Shown here one piece after another: positions 11,950 to 23,254 of a stretch of 64,000 nucleotides of DNA. The DNA is taken from contig JAAEAF010004280.1 in NCBI GenBank assembly GCA_011037195.1, positions 44,665-108,664 of the forward strand. The letters are read 5' to 3'. Numbering within the stretch: the stretch's first letter is position 1; the number at the start of each line of letters is the position of its first letter. A model generated the notes under the pieces. The model was given only the letters and a program-made list of their open reading frames with translations. It was not told the DNA's origin and made no database searches. Both the position numbers and the translations under genes were made by a program. Source of the DNA: Triatoma infestans (lineage: Eukaryota > Arthropoda > Insecta > Hemiptera > Reduviidae).

Positions 11950-12150
11950 ATTTGTAGGAGGAAGTATTGCGATTGTGTTTTCACCGGAAATACAAGTTTT
12001 GAGGTCCCCTGAGTACGAAAACAAGATATCTCAAAAATTAGAAGTCGTAGGAAACTCAAACTTGGCATTCACGAAGATTGTCGGCAAAATCCATCAATCG
12101 GAAGTGCTCTTTACTGAATGGTTTTTCGGTTTTCACCAGAACAATCATAA
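11950..12150 (-). repeat. Family A, partial copy with internal deletion
   Basis: Shows the TTCACCGGAAATACAAGTTT, AAACTCAAACTTGGCATTC and CATCAATCGGAAGTGC blocks in minus-strand order. The TG microsatellite is deleted. The 92-codon open frame spanning it is an accident of the repeat. Confidence 0.75.
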
Positions 12151-12787
12151 TCGGGTACTATATGCTTTGCTTGATGTGTACAATTAATTAAAATAATTAG
12201 ATATTATACAGACGAAATAAAAACTTTGAAGTAAATGTTGGGTGAAGCACAACACTGTAAAGTGTAGTTTAAACAGAGGTTGTTTTTTTCCCGCCAATGG
12301 ATGAGTATGTTTTTAAAAATAAAAACAAAAAAAATGAATGGGGCAATAGTCGGGTGAGAGCTTCGTTCACCAGAAGTAAACAGGGCATTGTTGAATTTTT
12401 TAAAAACTCCGACCCGGAAGCGGGAACTCTTCTTCCTTTATTCCCATTAACTTTTATTTTTATTTTAAACAATACCACCCCCTCTGCAGCAGGATTTCTC
12501 GTGAAAAAATAACATGGGGGAAAAATTATTGCACACTATTACTTTCTCTTATAGCTGCAAGAAGAAGTATTGCGACCATTTTATATATAACATGGCAAAT
12601 TTTCTTTAAATTTGAAATGGTTCTCATTTTTTTGCCCCAACATAACTACGGAGGTAGTGGGGAGACTGGTGCTTACTCAAGCAGTAATATAATGCATCAG
12701 AGATATTTTCCGTGATAGCCTGCTTCTTTTTGTGGTCATCGATCGGTTTCGGGCGTTCGCCCATCATCAGGATGCATTGACAAACAG
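12151..12787. other. Non-coding stretch, no gene seen
   Basis: No recognisable coding sequence. Near 12740-12780 the string ATCGGTTTCGGGCGTTCGCC followed by CATCATCAGG resembles the loop-side motif of the foldback elements at 19.3, 34.2 and 41.8 kb. Confidence 0.4.
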
Positions 12788-12886
12788 TGTGATAACATAG
12801 ATTTCCGCAGAGCAAATTTAGTTGATACACTCTGAGTGTATCACTGAATTTAGCAAATTTGCTCTGTGCAAATCTATGTTATCACA
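12788..12886. repeat. 99-bp imperfect inverted repeat
   Basis: The left arm starting TGTGATAACATAGATTT and the right arm ending AAATCTATGTTATCACA are reverse complements. The arms also share GCAGAGCAAATTTA versus TAAATTTGCTCTG-type sequence, and meet at GATACACTCTGAGTGTATC. It is a foldback end next to the ATCGGTTTCGGGC motif at 12740. Confidence 0.85.
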
Positions 12887-12889
12887 ATA

Positions 12890-13300
12890 ATATTTATATT
12901 TATATTTACAAAGAGGTTTCTGCCACAAAAAAAAACAATTTTGAGGGAGAAAATGTTTCTAATAAAAGTTACTATAGTATTTATGTATGTAGATAGTATA
13001 AGAAGTTTAAAGGGACCCGTTGGAACTGAGAAAGTCATGAATAACTGTGAAGGCGCACTTCCGGTTGATTGATTTTGTCTGAAACCTACGTGTCTGATGC
13101 GATGGTAGTACCTAAATGGAATACTAAGTTTAAGCCTCTGCGATTTTTTGTTTTAGAGATTATTCTGTTAACTTACACGCACATACATACATTCGCTGAA
13201 AACATTTTTTCCGTACTCAGGTGATCTCAAAAAATGTTTTCTGCTGAAAACAAAAGTAAATCTGACACAATCGCAAAAAAAACAATACTTCCTCTTACGT
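12890..13300 (+). repeat. Family A, near full-length copy
   Basis: All main blocks are in order: AAATGTTTCTAATAAAAGTT, GCACTTCCGGTTGATTGATT, TGGAATACTAAGTTTAAG, a reduced CA tract (ACACGCACATACATACA), CTCAGGTGATCTCAAAA and CGCAA...TACTTCCTCTTACG. The copy begins directly after the inverted repeat at 12788-12886. Confidence 0.8.
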
Positions 13301-13559
13301 TACAAAACTCTACGTTTTCAGTTCTTCACGATTTTCTTGTTGTTTTTCTCGTTGAAACTTTTTCTAAGGAAAACCCAATTTCGGGGCATTTTTTACTTAG
13401 GCTTAATACTAAACTGCGATTCAAGTTATTAGTTGACGACTGAGGTAGAATGCCTAATAAGGTATTAGTAATCATACTCAGTTAGCTCCTATGTTCTAAG
13501 AAGTAAAAAATAAAATAGACGCTTCCCCAGGAAAGTAATGGGATAATTTGCTGTTTCCC

Positions 13560-13745
13560 TGATGCCTCCAGGCGGAAGGATACTGGTCTTCGGAACAAAG
13601 GAAATCTTGGCTTTAGGGATTATGACCACTATTTTCCAGGCTGAGATCAGTGAATGCTGCTGCACAGAGGAAGGATGGCAGGACGAAGAAATGAGAATAG
13701 TTTCTGTTAATCAAGCTCCCCTAAAAGCTTTGAATAAAGTCACAT
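13560..13745 (+). pseudogene. Short LINE RNase H remnant
   Basis: One frame reads LGIMTTIFQAEISECCCTEE and then RIVSVNQAPLKAL. This lines up with the FQAE...SDSQAALKAL core seen in the R1-type RNase H at 7.0-7.6 kb and at 54.8-55.5 kb. The catalytic Asp of the SDS motif has become VNQ, and only about 60 codons survive. It is a small, old fragment of an R1/I-type LINE. The region 13301-13559 to its left shows only family A-like debris. Confidence 0.6.
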
Positions 13746-14824
13746 TGTACCTAATATCTAAATTTATATATTATAATACTTGGGGCAAATAAGCCTATAG
13801 TAAAAATTCCAAGTTTAAAGGAAAATTGTTAATCAGAATTAAAATCAATGCGGTAAGAGAAAGTTTTATGTAAAGTTTCGCTTTGAATGATCGGCTAGAA
13901 AAGGGAAATACAAAGAAATTTAGAGATCTAGACTTGTCCTCTATCTATATAAAGGTAGATACGAACAGAATTACAACCTCCCAAGTCCTAAGATTCTTAA
14001 ATAATTGCATTGCAATGGCCGGACCAAAGTCCCCCTTACCATCCTTTACAGAGCAGATTCACTTCAATTATGCTAGTAATGTTACAAAGCACCGTTGTAT
14101 TTCCAACCGCTTCCCTTGTAGGGCAATATCGTCTGTCGCTGGAAAGCTTTTTGAACCTTCCTTCCCACTGATTATTATTATATAGATTTTATGAATTATA
14201 TTATGCTTATTGAATAAATGTTACCATTTATAAAAATAAATGAAAAAAAGATGAGAATAAATGTCTACTATTATTTTTTTTTCATTTTCTTTTTCTTTAA
14301 TTTCGTTCCTTGACAAAACTTCTTTCACATTTAACAAGTGTTTCTCTTTTTTGACATTATAAATAAGAAAAGAGAAAAAAAAAGTTCAAAGTAAATGAAG
14401 CGAAACAGGAATATAACAGATTATCAGAAAACTTTTTATATTATTTTCTGAAAGGAAATAAACCTTTAAACACTTTTTTATTTAATTTGTAAGCAGTTCC
14501 CATTTTATTAATTTCTCTTATTAACAATTAATACAAATAAAATCATTACAAAGGACTTTGTATTAATTACTTTTCTAATTAGAAAATTAAGAGAATATTT
14601 TTTATTTAGTTCTCTTATTGTCAAGTTTCTCTAATTTCTTCCAAGTAGTTTTTCTTAAAATTTAATAGTTTTATTACACCCAGGCTCGGACCCATATTTC
14701 ACAAAGGGGTTTAACATTTTTATAAGTAAGGCTGTGGGGAAATAACTACTGAAAAATTGACAACAGAGCAACACGCGAAAATCGTAAAGATTTATTTTAC
14801 TCAATAACAAGGATACATCTGCAA
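13746..14824. other. Non-coding stretch, no gene seen
   Basis: Contains many AT-rich tracts and pyrimidine runs around 14270-14350. The 100-codon frame at 13883-14185 resembles no family I know; its composition gives no support for coding. Confidence 0.4.
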
Positions 14825-16700
14825 CACAGCTCTCTGGAGCACGGCTCTCTGGAGTGTATCACGGCTTTTGGCAGCATGGAGACAGCTGATTGCAGTTTGT
14901 TGAGTAACTCTTTGAGAGTTGTGTTGAAGATTCCTCAACAGCAATAGACTCTTGAAAGCTTGACCAGGTTCTTGGTCGCTTGCCTAGACTTTTATTGGCG
15001 ACATTATCATGAAAGATAATAGTGCCTTCAGACGATTTGTCGCTTAACTTAACGTTTCCTTTAGCGAGACTCGGTGTAACTGATTTTCCACGTTCAGCCA
15101 GAACGGTTGCAAACGTCAAACATGTACGACAGAGCAGATACGCCAATCCGCAGAAATTCTATCCAGATTAGTGTGACCCGGACGTCATGGTAGCGAAGTT
15201 TATGACACTTGTATTTTTTTCTATAGAAAATTCACTTGGTACAGGAAAACCGATACTACGTTTAAACCCGTTCATGAGTTGTGGGCCATCTTGTAAGCTT
15301 AAACTCTCTACCAGAGATAGAAGGAGCTTAAATACCTAAGAGTGCCTATGATAATAAACTCCCATAATAGTTGAACGAAATGGTGATTATTAATCTGAAG
15401 AATGAATCACAAAAACTTACTATTGCCCTTAGGGAAGGGATTAGCTCAGAGATAGCGCGCTGGACTAGCAACGCGAGGTCTCAGATTCGACTACAGCAGT
15501 GCTACCCTTTAGAATTTCTCTTCCTAAGAGCCTCTACAACCCTCTGCCTAGTGAGAGCAGCAAACTAAAAAGGCTGGGGAGGGCGCAATACTTCTTTCAG
15601 GTTGCAGTGCAATATCCCCTATAACAATCTACTCTACTATAGCCCTTTAAGCAATTTATATTTAATGAACTTTATGAGGAGAAAAGAGTAAAAACAGATA
15701 GAGGATCAAGCGAAGAGCTTTGTTGTTGACTAGTGTTGTAGAATGATAGCGTTGGCTAATGTGAGTCACTTCAAGAGCGATGTGGTTAGTTAGAACTCTT
15801 GCTTGTCGATAATTAATGTGGCTTGCTGGGAGAAGACTCTCTGGGCTGTAATGGACTTTGGAGGAGCAAGCGAACTGAGACAGTTATTTGCTTGTTACAG
15901 CAGTTTCTTGAGTAACTCTTAGTGTTGTAAATTCCAACATAGCAATAGCTTGATTGGCAATTTCCTTCTTAGTAGCTTGTTTAAACTTCTTCAAGTGCTG
16001 CTTGTTAATCCTTCAAGGTTGATCTGAAGAATTCTAAAGCCCGTACAGCTTCTTTTATCCTATTTTCCTAGCTCTTGGTGGGCATATAGACAGCCTCTAG
16101 GGGGAAGAAAGTTGTGACAGGGGTGTGATAAAGAGGGCAAAAGCGTAGTTCAAGAGCGCCTGGAAGGCACGATACTAGCTCTTGCAGAGCTGGTCTCAAC
16201 AACATAGAGTCCAGGGCTTGTGTGGTGAATTTTCTCAACAGAAAATTGATTCTATTACCTTCCTATGGAGTAGACATATTGAATAATTGCTAGTAAAGCC
16301 AATTGCGCTTTCATGATATGCAAGATTATAGTAGAAAAAGTTTGGAACTGATTCCCCTGAATACCCTAGAGGTGGCTATAAACCAGATGGCGATGTGATA
16401 TGATCCCTATGGTTCGTTGGCATGGAAAGTGAGGTGATGTTGCCAACCCTTGTCTGCCGGCTACTCCTTTCTACAGCTTCGATAAAAGTTTCTTCCTAGT
16501 ATCAAGGAAAATGACAGTATCTGGTTCAGTGAATGGATAGAGGATCCCTGAGGAAATGCGGCTGGAAGTTATAGGCAATTATCTTCCAGAAAGATGTTCA
16601 CGCAATTGGCAGATTTCCTGTTCAACCACGGCTGGAAGTATTGGAAGTGAAATAGATAGAAACATTATAATACCAACAATGAAGGCTGAAATCAATACCC
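14825..16700 (+). repeat. Family B: unclassified repeat DNA, two related modules
   Basis: This stretch is less AT-rich than its surroundings. Two modules inside it are alike: about 14890-15000 (TTGAGTAACTCTTTGAGAG, then CAGCAATAG and CTTGACC) and about 15900-15990 (TTGAGTAACTCTTAGTG, then TAGCAATAGCTTGATTGGC). A third, inverted copy lies near 25370-25520. The segment ATAGCGTTGGCTAATGTGAG at 15750 also has an inverted counterpart at about 26085-26113. No protein was recognised on either strand. A SINE lies inside (15436-15635). Class unknown. Confidence 0.5.
15436..15635 (+). repeat. tRNA-derived SINE, copy 1
   Basis: The head GGGATTAGCTCAGAGATAGC is an A-box-like tRNA start, with CTGGACTAGCAACGCGAGG and a degraded B box (CAGATTCGACTAC). 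The body continues with TTTCTCTTCCTAAGAGCCTC and TTTCAGGTTGCAGTGCAATA up to ATAACAATCTAC. A second copy with the same head and body order lies at 37912-38112, which shows it is a dispersed family and not a single tRNA relic. Confidence 0.8.
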
Positions 16701-17444
16701 GAAAGCGTGGGCGTTCATAGTAATTCTACGAAATAAATTATTTCCAAAAATAAATCCAAATCAGACTATTCACTTCAATTATTTTTAAGGGTTAAAACAT
16801 GACAATCTAGCATATTACCTCAATTAATTTTCGACAAAATATTAAGAATTACACTAAATACATTATACTGTTATAACAAAGAAAAAAAAACTGAAAAAGG
16901 AGCGTGATAAAGACAAGTGTAAAGGGTGGCAAAACATTCCTTACGCACGCATTTACAGAATTAATGTTCAATTTGGAGAAATGTGAGTCGAATTCCTTGA
17001 AAAAGAGAAAATGTTAAAATAAAGGGAAGATGAAGAAGACTGAAGGGCATACTGCTACATGCCCAACAAAAGGGATATCTACCTGTATTCATTCTTATAC
17101 AAGCTTGTTAAAGTAACAAGCTCCAAATAAGAATTGTGTGCGTGTTGTGTGTGTGTCTGGCTGTCTGTCTTGCAGTTTCAACCCCTTCCCCACTCTGTCG
17201 CACACTATTACTACAGTAACCCTGTTACCTTCCTTTAGTAGTGTTGATATATTATACATCCCTAGTTCCTGTATATAGAAATAAATAGATTTAATTTATA
17301 AAATAGAATCGTTGTTCTTTAACTATCTTCTACTTTATTTTCGATATTAAGTCGCAAATAAAAGTGATTATCTTCACATAATTATCAATTAGAGAGAAAA
17401 AAAAACATCTAGGGCGAAACTACGCATACACGACTTTCTCTTAC
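16701..17444. other. Non-coding stretch, no gene seen
   Basis: No recognised gene. Around 17120-17300 there is a short TG tract, and an AATAAATAG string near 17280. The part before 17445 has the recurring motif ACGACTTTCTCTTACTC, seen at family A margins. Confidence 0.4.
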
Positions 17445-17454
17445 TCTAATTAAT

Positions 17455-17760
17455 GTTAGGAAGAAATTTGGTGAGGATCGGTCAATAAAGAAACATTCAA
17501 TTATGCCAAGTTTCGTCAGAGTGTCTGGGCTTTATCAAGGCTTTAATATATATATATATAGTCGTGAAGATATGGAAAAAGAATTTTGAGTGGAACTTTG
17601 TGTGAACAATTCTTTTTCCATATTTTCACGACTATTTATATATTAAAGCGTTGATAAAGACAGGAAATTCTGTCGAAACGTTGGAATTGAATGTTTCTTT
17701 CTTGACAGATACTCACCAAATTTCTTCATAACATAATTCATCAACAAATACTTTTTATAT
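17455..17760. mobile_element. Foldback (hairpin) element with 10-bp direct repeats
   Basis: Arms of roughly 130 bp are inverted: GAAGAAATTTGGTGAG against CTCACCAAATTTCTTC, and TAGTCGTGAAGATATGGAAA against TTTCCATATTTTCACGACTA, around a short loop near 17590. The flanks carry TCTAATTAAT at 17445-17454 and 17761-17770, a possible target duplication. The right arm has the motif TGTCGAAACGTTGG, close to GCCGAAACGTCGG in the 34.2-kb foldback. No coding capacity. Confidence 0.7.
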
Positions 17761-17770
17761 TCTAATTAAT

Positions 17771-18739
17771 ACAATTTAATCAAGAAATTGCAACGTTACA
17801 ATATTTAGTTGGGCTGGTCATAAAAATGGTGGTGGGGGTTTTATTTGTATACTTGAGCGGCCTTATGTGGAGCTACTATGTGAAAACCAAGAAAGCTTGT
17901 GCAAATTTAGATCGCGGCCACACTTCCAGCAGTAAGCGAAAACATACAAAAAAGAAAACAATATAAAGTATCTTTAAGTAAAGCTTCTTTAAGAAAACTA
18001 ATTTATATTTTAACAAAGACGTCATAATGAAATTTATATTTAATAAAATATATATTATGAAAATTCTTTATCCTCTAATTTGAAAAATAAAGAAAACGGG
18101 TAAAATATTTTTTAACAATATAATGATAGAATTTAATAAAAAGAGTGAACATTTTCCTGGGAAAATTGAATGGATGTGGGGAGGTATGGGTGGTAGGGGA
18201 AGAGATAAAGAGCCCACGAGTTAGGAAAAACTCATTTCATTTTCACGGTAATATTCATTGCTCTTATGATGGAAAATAACATTTATGTCATTTAAAAATG
18301 GAAAAAAAGAAAAATAATATTCAGGAAAAGCCATGACATCCTGTGTTATAATTATAGAAAAATTACTTCTTTTGAACGTATTAATTTTTTCTCTCTCTCT
18401 CTCTCTTTTACTGTCAGAGTTAATATAATTCAATTTTTTATGGTAAAAATGGGAGTTTCAAAATTAAAGTTGAACATTTATAATAAGAATTAAGACAAAC
18501 TTGAAGTAAAGATGATGTAAATGCTGTAGAGGAAGTGACTAAACGGAAATAGCAAACAAGTTCTCTTCTGTAGCACAGTTTATTATATATAGTCTCTGTT
18601 TGCACACTGCATCAAAGCGTGCTGTAATAGTGAGGATTGTAGAATACAGATTCTGAGGGAACAGTGGCGTCATGCATTCCTACAAAGTATCACTTTAGTA
18701 GTTTTACCACTTACATTATATGTAAATACATTAGAAGCA
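17771..18739. other. Non-coding stretch, no gene seen
   Basis: AT-rich sequence with a short TC run at about 18389-18406. No recognised coding or RNA gene. The 70-codon minus frame at 18221-18433 spans the TC run and is not credible. Confidence 0.4.
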
Positions 18740-18910
18740 GTGATAGAATTCCAAACTTGAAGAAAATCGGTTAACCACAAGTGCGACATTATAGAATAGG
18801 TTTCTAAGTTTTTTGGAAATTTTCTCGAAAATGATAACGATTTTCTTTAACTTGAAATGCTTACTCGATTTTTCGTTTTTGAGATGTTTTGTTCAGACTC
18901 ACACACACAC
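18740..18910 (-). repeat. Family A, degraded partial copies
   Basis: Recognisable pieces are ATAACGATTTTCTTTAACTT (minus-strand block of the GTTGGAGCCG region) and GATTTTTCGTTTTTGAGATG with a CA/TA tract after it. Two oppositely oriented fragments seem joined. Confidence 0.55.
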
Positions 18911-19242
18911 ATATATATATGTGTGAACAACGTTTAACACGAAACGCTTAACATGAAAAATTGGTTAACACAAAATCATACAGCAGTCCCGCTAAAATGC
19001 TATGTAATTTCATACATTTTTGTTCTTTTAACACGAAACAAATATCGCTTAACACGAAAAGATTTCACTTCCCGGACGAACTAAATATACCTGTTTTCTG
19101 CAGTCAAATCGTCACGCAGATTTTTTGGCTTTTTTTTTTCGTTAGACGGAACAACATAAACAATGGCCGCCATTGGTAATTTTAATACATAAACTTATTT
19201 TTTTACGTGTACAATGAAAGAGAAATCGGAACGAAAACAAAC

Positions 19243-20095
19243 CCCTATTTGTTGAATATGTGGATGGGTCCGCAATGCTGGATAACATCTGGTATTTTAT
19301 CCGTCGTAGCATGCATATTGATTTTCTTCCTGACCGGTTTCGGATTTTCATCAATCGTCAGAGCAAATTCACCAAGTTCGTGTAGAGCGTTCACTTCAAC
19401 GCAATGTTTCTGTAACACTCACACTTGTTGGTTTATTGGTTGTTTATATGTATGTAGGGAGGTTATAAGGTTATGTTACTATGGTGAAATAGAATTATTG
19501 TAAATTATGATTAGACATTAGAAAATAGTGTATAGTAAATAGCATGTTTTGAAGAATGCTTTATAACTAAATTTTAATAGTGTTGTTAAGTTTGCTCAGT
19601 GTTTTATCAATCACTTTTTATTAGCGGGGAGATAAGTTATTTAAGTAGTAAACTGTCACTAATAAGAATAGATAAAATTTGATACCCATAAACTTTGCAT
19701 TGCCTTTTTTCAAACTTTATCTATTCTTATTAGTATAGTGTGCTCCTCAAATAGCTTATCGCCTCCCCCCCCCCCAATAAAAATGACTAGATAAAACACT
19801 GAGCATACTTAACAACACTATTAAAATTTAGTTAAAAAGCTTCTTTAAAATATGGTATACACCATTTTTAATGTCTAATAATAATTTATAGTAATTCCAT
19901 TTTGTCATTAAACACACAAATCCACACACACACGCACACTCACACACAGATAGTAACATAGCCTTATAACTTCCCCATATATATACCAACAAACCAACAA
20001 GTGTGAGTGTAACAGAAACATTACGTTGAAATAAAATCTCTACACGAACTTGGTGAATTTGCTCTGACGATTGATGAAAATCAGAAACCAGTCAT
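19243..20095. mobile_element. Long inverted-repeat (foldback) element, about 0.85 kb
   Basis: The right arm (about 19714-20095) is the reverse complement of 19335-19676 with modest divergence and a spacer of about 40 bp (19677-19713). Anchors are ACTAATAAGAATAGATAAA against TTTATCTATTCTTATTAGT, ACACTCACACTTGTTGGTTT against AACCAACAAGTGTGAGTGT, and CCGGTTTCGGATTTTCATCA against TGATGAAAATCAGAAACCAG. The left outer part (19243-19335) has no partner on the right but recurs at 41790-41850 and inverted at 43165-43245. Short frames inside are not credible genes. A transcript would fold into a long hairpin. Confidence 0.85.
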
Positions 20096-20104
20096 ATATA
20101 TATA

Positions 20105-20190
20105 TACGCTAAAATCATTATTTTCGTATTCAAACATGTATTTCCGGTGAAAACTCAATTTTCGTAAATTTGACACGTTCTCCCATTCTT
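20105..20190 (+). repeat. Family A, 3' end fragment
   Basis: Holds TTTCCGGTGAAAACTCAATT and the following AATTTGACACG block, preceded by TTTTCGTATTC. It abuts the right end of the foldback element. Confidence 0.7.
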
Positions 20191-21365
20191 ACTGAACCCA
20201 GGAATAACAAAATTAAAAAAGATTAACTTCCGAATTTTTAAATGGTAAAAAAAGAAGAAGATTAATCTCTTATAATGATAACAAAATATTAAAATGTTTC
20301 TGACTTTTTAAAAGTCAGAAATGTAAATAACAGAGCAAACAGATAAATCTTCAGAAAGAAAGTTGAATGAAAAATATGATTTCGTCATTGGTAAATAAAA
20401 AAGTAAAAATGGATCGCTTTGAACACAAAAATATACATAGATCTATATGATACTCACTTCTTTTTTGTATTTGATAAGTTTCACTTACTGACGCTGTAAC
20501 ATTGTGTGCGTTATTGACCCTATACCGTTAAAAAAAAGGGTTGTTATATTTATAGTTTAGAATATAAATAGATTTTAGCAGATACTTTATATTTGAAGAG
20601 GAGGGAGGGAATAGTTTGTCTCTTAGTTACCATGTGACAGTCACACTCTCTTAGACTTGCTTTCTATAACTGTCTCCAATGTGTCTGTTGCTGAAATAAC
20701 TCAGGACCTATTATTCGTATGCATTGATTGTATACAGAGATCGTAATGTATTAGAATATAGAATGTAGATCTAAAAGACGAATTTTGAGATCCATTGATA
20801 TTTTGCGGGATGTTTTTAGTGAATGAACCGTGTTGAGTCAAAATAACAACATATCTTAAAAACTGGTAAAATCTGAACAACCTGAAACTTAAAGTTCCAC
20901 GGCCGCATACCAGAAATGTGATTTTACTGAGTGTTATACTTTTCTTCAAATTTTGAATACTTCTCACATATAAATGTCTTAACAATTTTATTTGAAGCCC
21001 TTTTCCAAGAAAATTGTGTAGTATTTATGATGGGCGCCCAGGGCATGAAGCAACAACGTTAAGCATTTCTCTTAACTTCATTACGATATATAGTTTCTAT
21101 CTACTATATAATATGAAATTACAATAAAAATGCATTGCTTGATTCCCAAATTTGAAGAAAATTGGTTAATCGGAATTGCGAGTTTATTAAATAGGTTATA
21201 AAAGTGCACTGTAATACATGTGTCACTTTGATTTGAAAAATCACCCCTCCCCACATATGTAATTATATTGCACAAAATTGCGCAGTTAAGTTCAATAAGT
21301 CTGACGGGCGCTAGTGGCCTGCGCTGTCGGTGCACCAAAAAAAAAAAACATTTTGACGAGTGAAA
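20191..21365. other. Non-coding stretch, no gene seen
   Basis: No recognised gene. At about 21140-21180 a short family A-like piece occurs (CCAAATTTGAAGAAAATTGG). Reading frames of 85-94 codons on the minus strand here match nothing I know. Confidence 0.4.
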
Positions 21366-21369
21366 ATTA

Positions 21370-21830
21370 TCTTCTTCTTCTTTCGACCTTACAGCGTCGA
21401 ACTATCGATGACTTATGCCTTCAACAATCACATATATTCCTCTTTATTGCCTGCCAGTCATTGGACAGATGACCTTTACTGCCCTCGCTTTTGTGCCGTC
21501 GTTCGATGTACTCCAAATAGCCCATTCTCGGTCTGCCCCTTGGTCTGCGGCCCTCGGATTTGGCCTCCATCAAACTCCTAATCTTCTTCCCTTCGTTTTT
21601 CCAACGTAGTTGTAAAGGGTTGAATCTCTAAGCTACTCCTTATTGATTTATTTCTTATTTTATCTCGCTTAGTTTTTCCTTCAAAACGACGAAACAATCT
21701 CATTTCGGCGGCCGTAACTCGGCTTACATGCTTATCCAGCACAGACCACGATTCTGGCCCGAACTGAAGAAGGGGTAGGTAAATGGTCTTGAAGAGGGCC
21801 ATTTTTTACATTCTTGCTGACCTCTCTTTT
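21370..21830 (-). pseudogene. LINE ORF2 C-terminal remnant, RTE-like
   Basis: On the minus strand, 21802-21578 reads a segment with LPLLQFGPESWSVL and then AAEMRLFRRFEGKTKRDKIR. After a frameshift, 21575-21462 continues SLMEAKSEGRRPRGRPRMGY. 'YG.E.W.L...EMR.LR...G.TR.D.IRN' followed by 'GRR.RGRPR' is the conserved C-terminus of a widespread RTE-type arthropod LINE protein. The expected LRWFGHL.RM region between them is lost. The 3' tail appears as GAAGAAGAAGATAAT read on that strand. Not functional. Confidence 0.75.
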
Positions 21831-22194
21831 ATCGACACGTAAGCTTTATCAGACTCCTGATCAGACCGTAAGCTTTACTTGCCACGCTCTCCCGATTTAG
21901 CACTACCATTTCTGCTAAATAAGACTCCAGGTATCTGAACTGCTCTACCTGTACCATGAATGTCCCCTGACATTATCAATATTATAAAAAAGTTATTTTT
22001 ATGAACGCATAATATGGACGTATCATTACGTTCATCACCGCGAGATATCATACGAGCGGATAAAATTAATCTAGCAGATTCAAATTCTATCAATGCTAAT
22101 AATGTGTATTAAATTATATAGTTGGTAAAACTATATATTATAGTGATGGTACATTAAAGGAAAGCAGCATAAAGTCCTGGAGGTCCATTTCCAT
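21831..22194. other. Non-coding stretch, no gene seen
   Basis: No recognised coding sequence; it may hold unrecognised upstream parts of the LINE remnant at 21.4-21.8 kb, because GC content is still raised to about 22000. Confidence 0.35.
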
Positions 22195-22575
22195 GAAAAG
22201 TTTCAAATAAAAGCGAAAGATATTTATCTGTGTAGATGGTATACGATGTTAAAAAAAATCGTTGGAGCCGTTTTCGAGAAAATCACGAAAAACTGAAAAA
22301 AGGAAATTAACAAAGTTGCACTTCCGTTCGATGTATTTTGGCCGAAATCTTCATGTCTGAGGCGGTGATAGTGTCTGAATAGAATACCAAGTTTGAGTTC
22401 CCTGCGATTTTTCGTTTTTATGATATTGTGTTGACACATACATACACACATGCAGACTATTTGCTAAACACATTTTTTTCGTATTCAGAGGACTCCAATA
22501 CTTACATTTCCGGTGAAAACTCAATTTCGAAAATCTGGCACGATCGCAATACTTCCTGTTCACTAGGAGATTATG
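22195..22575 (+). repeat. Family A, well preserved copy
   Basis: Among the best copies: AAAATCGTTGGAGCCGTTTT, CGAGAAAATCACGAAAAACT, TTTTGGCCGAAATCTTCATG, GAATACCAAGTTTGAGTTCC, a short CATACA tract, ACATTTCCGGTGAAAACTCA, and GGCACGATCGCAATACTTCC. The two minus-strand frames of 70-75 codons over it are repeat artefacts. Confidence 0.9.
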
Positions 22576-23254
22576 AGAAAATAGAAATAATGTTGACTAA
22601 ATAATATAATTTTCTCCGCTAAAATCACAGCAGCAATAGCAGCTGAAGTGATACTTGGGAAAATCGGGAAAAAACCTTGCTTAGTGTTTATTCAGGTTAT
22701 TGATTTTTTCCATGCTAAGATAACAACGCGATCTTTTATTTATAGAATAAAAATGGAGATTCCCCCCTCCCCCCCCCCTGAATCTCTATTATAAGTTTGC
22801 AGGAAAAAGTTTATATTCGAGAAAGTTTATTTTAGAAAGAATTGTTATCCACTTTGACATAGTTTATTCCAATCTCTCCCCCCCTAACATACACCCACTT
22901 TAGGATAATAATTTTTTTTGTCCTCTTCATCTTTCATCGTGCGTACATATTGTTATGATATAGTAGAATTTAGCATAGCCGCGGCGATGAATAGATTATT
23001 TAAAGTGTAATAATCGATAACGATTGCATTGAAATTCTTTTTCTATTCTAAAATAATAAAAAGGAAATAGTGGGGTAATGATAAATTTTCTAATTTGTGT
23101 TTTTCACCAGTAATAACAGGTTTGTTGTTGGAGGTTCTTTGAGGCGGAAAAACAAGGAATATCGCAGAAAAGTCAAACTTGATTTTCCGTTTTAGATATT
23201 ACAAAAAAATGTCCGGAAAATATCACTTTACTGATTGGATTTTATAAAAATAAA
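22576..23254. other. Non-coding stretch, no gene seen
   Basis: Contains a C-rich run near 22767-22782 and another near 22877. No recognised gene. Confidence 0.4.

Noticed and set aside
13883..14185. 100-codon plus-strand frame
   Set aside because: No recognisable domain, no supporting context, and of a length that arises by chance in 64 kb of both strands.
19207..19503. 98-codon frame with hydrophobic stretch
   Set aside because: It lies in the left part of the foldback element, and the related sequences at 41.8 and 43.2 kb do not keep the frame.
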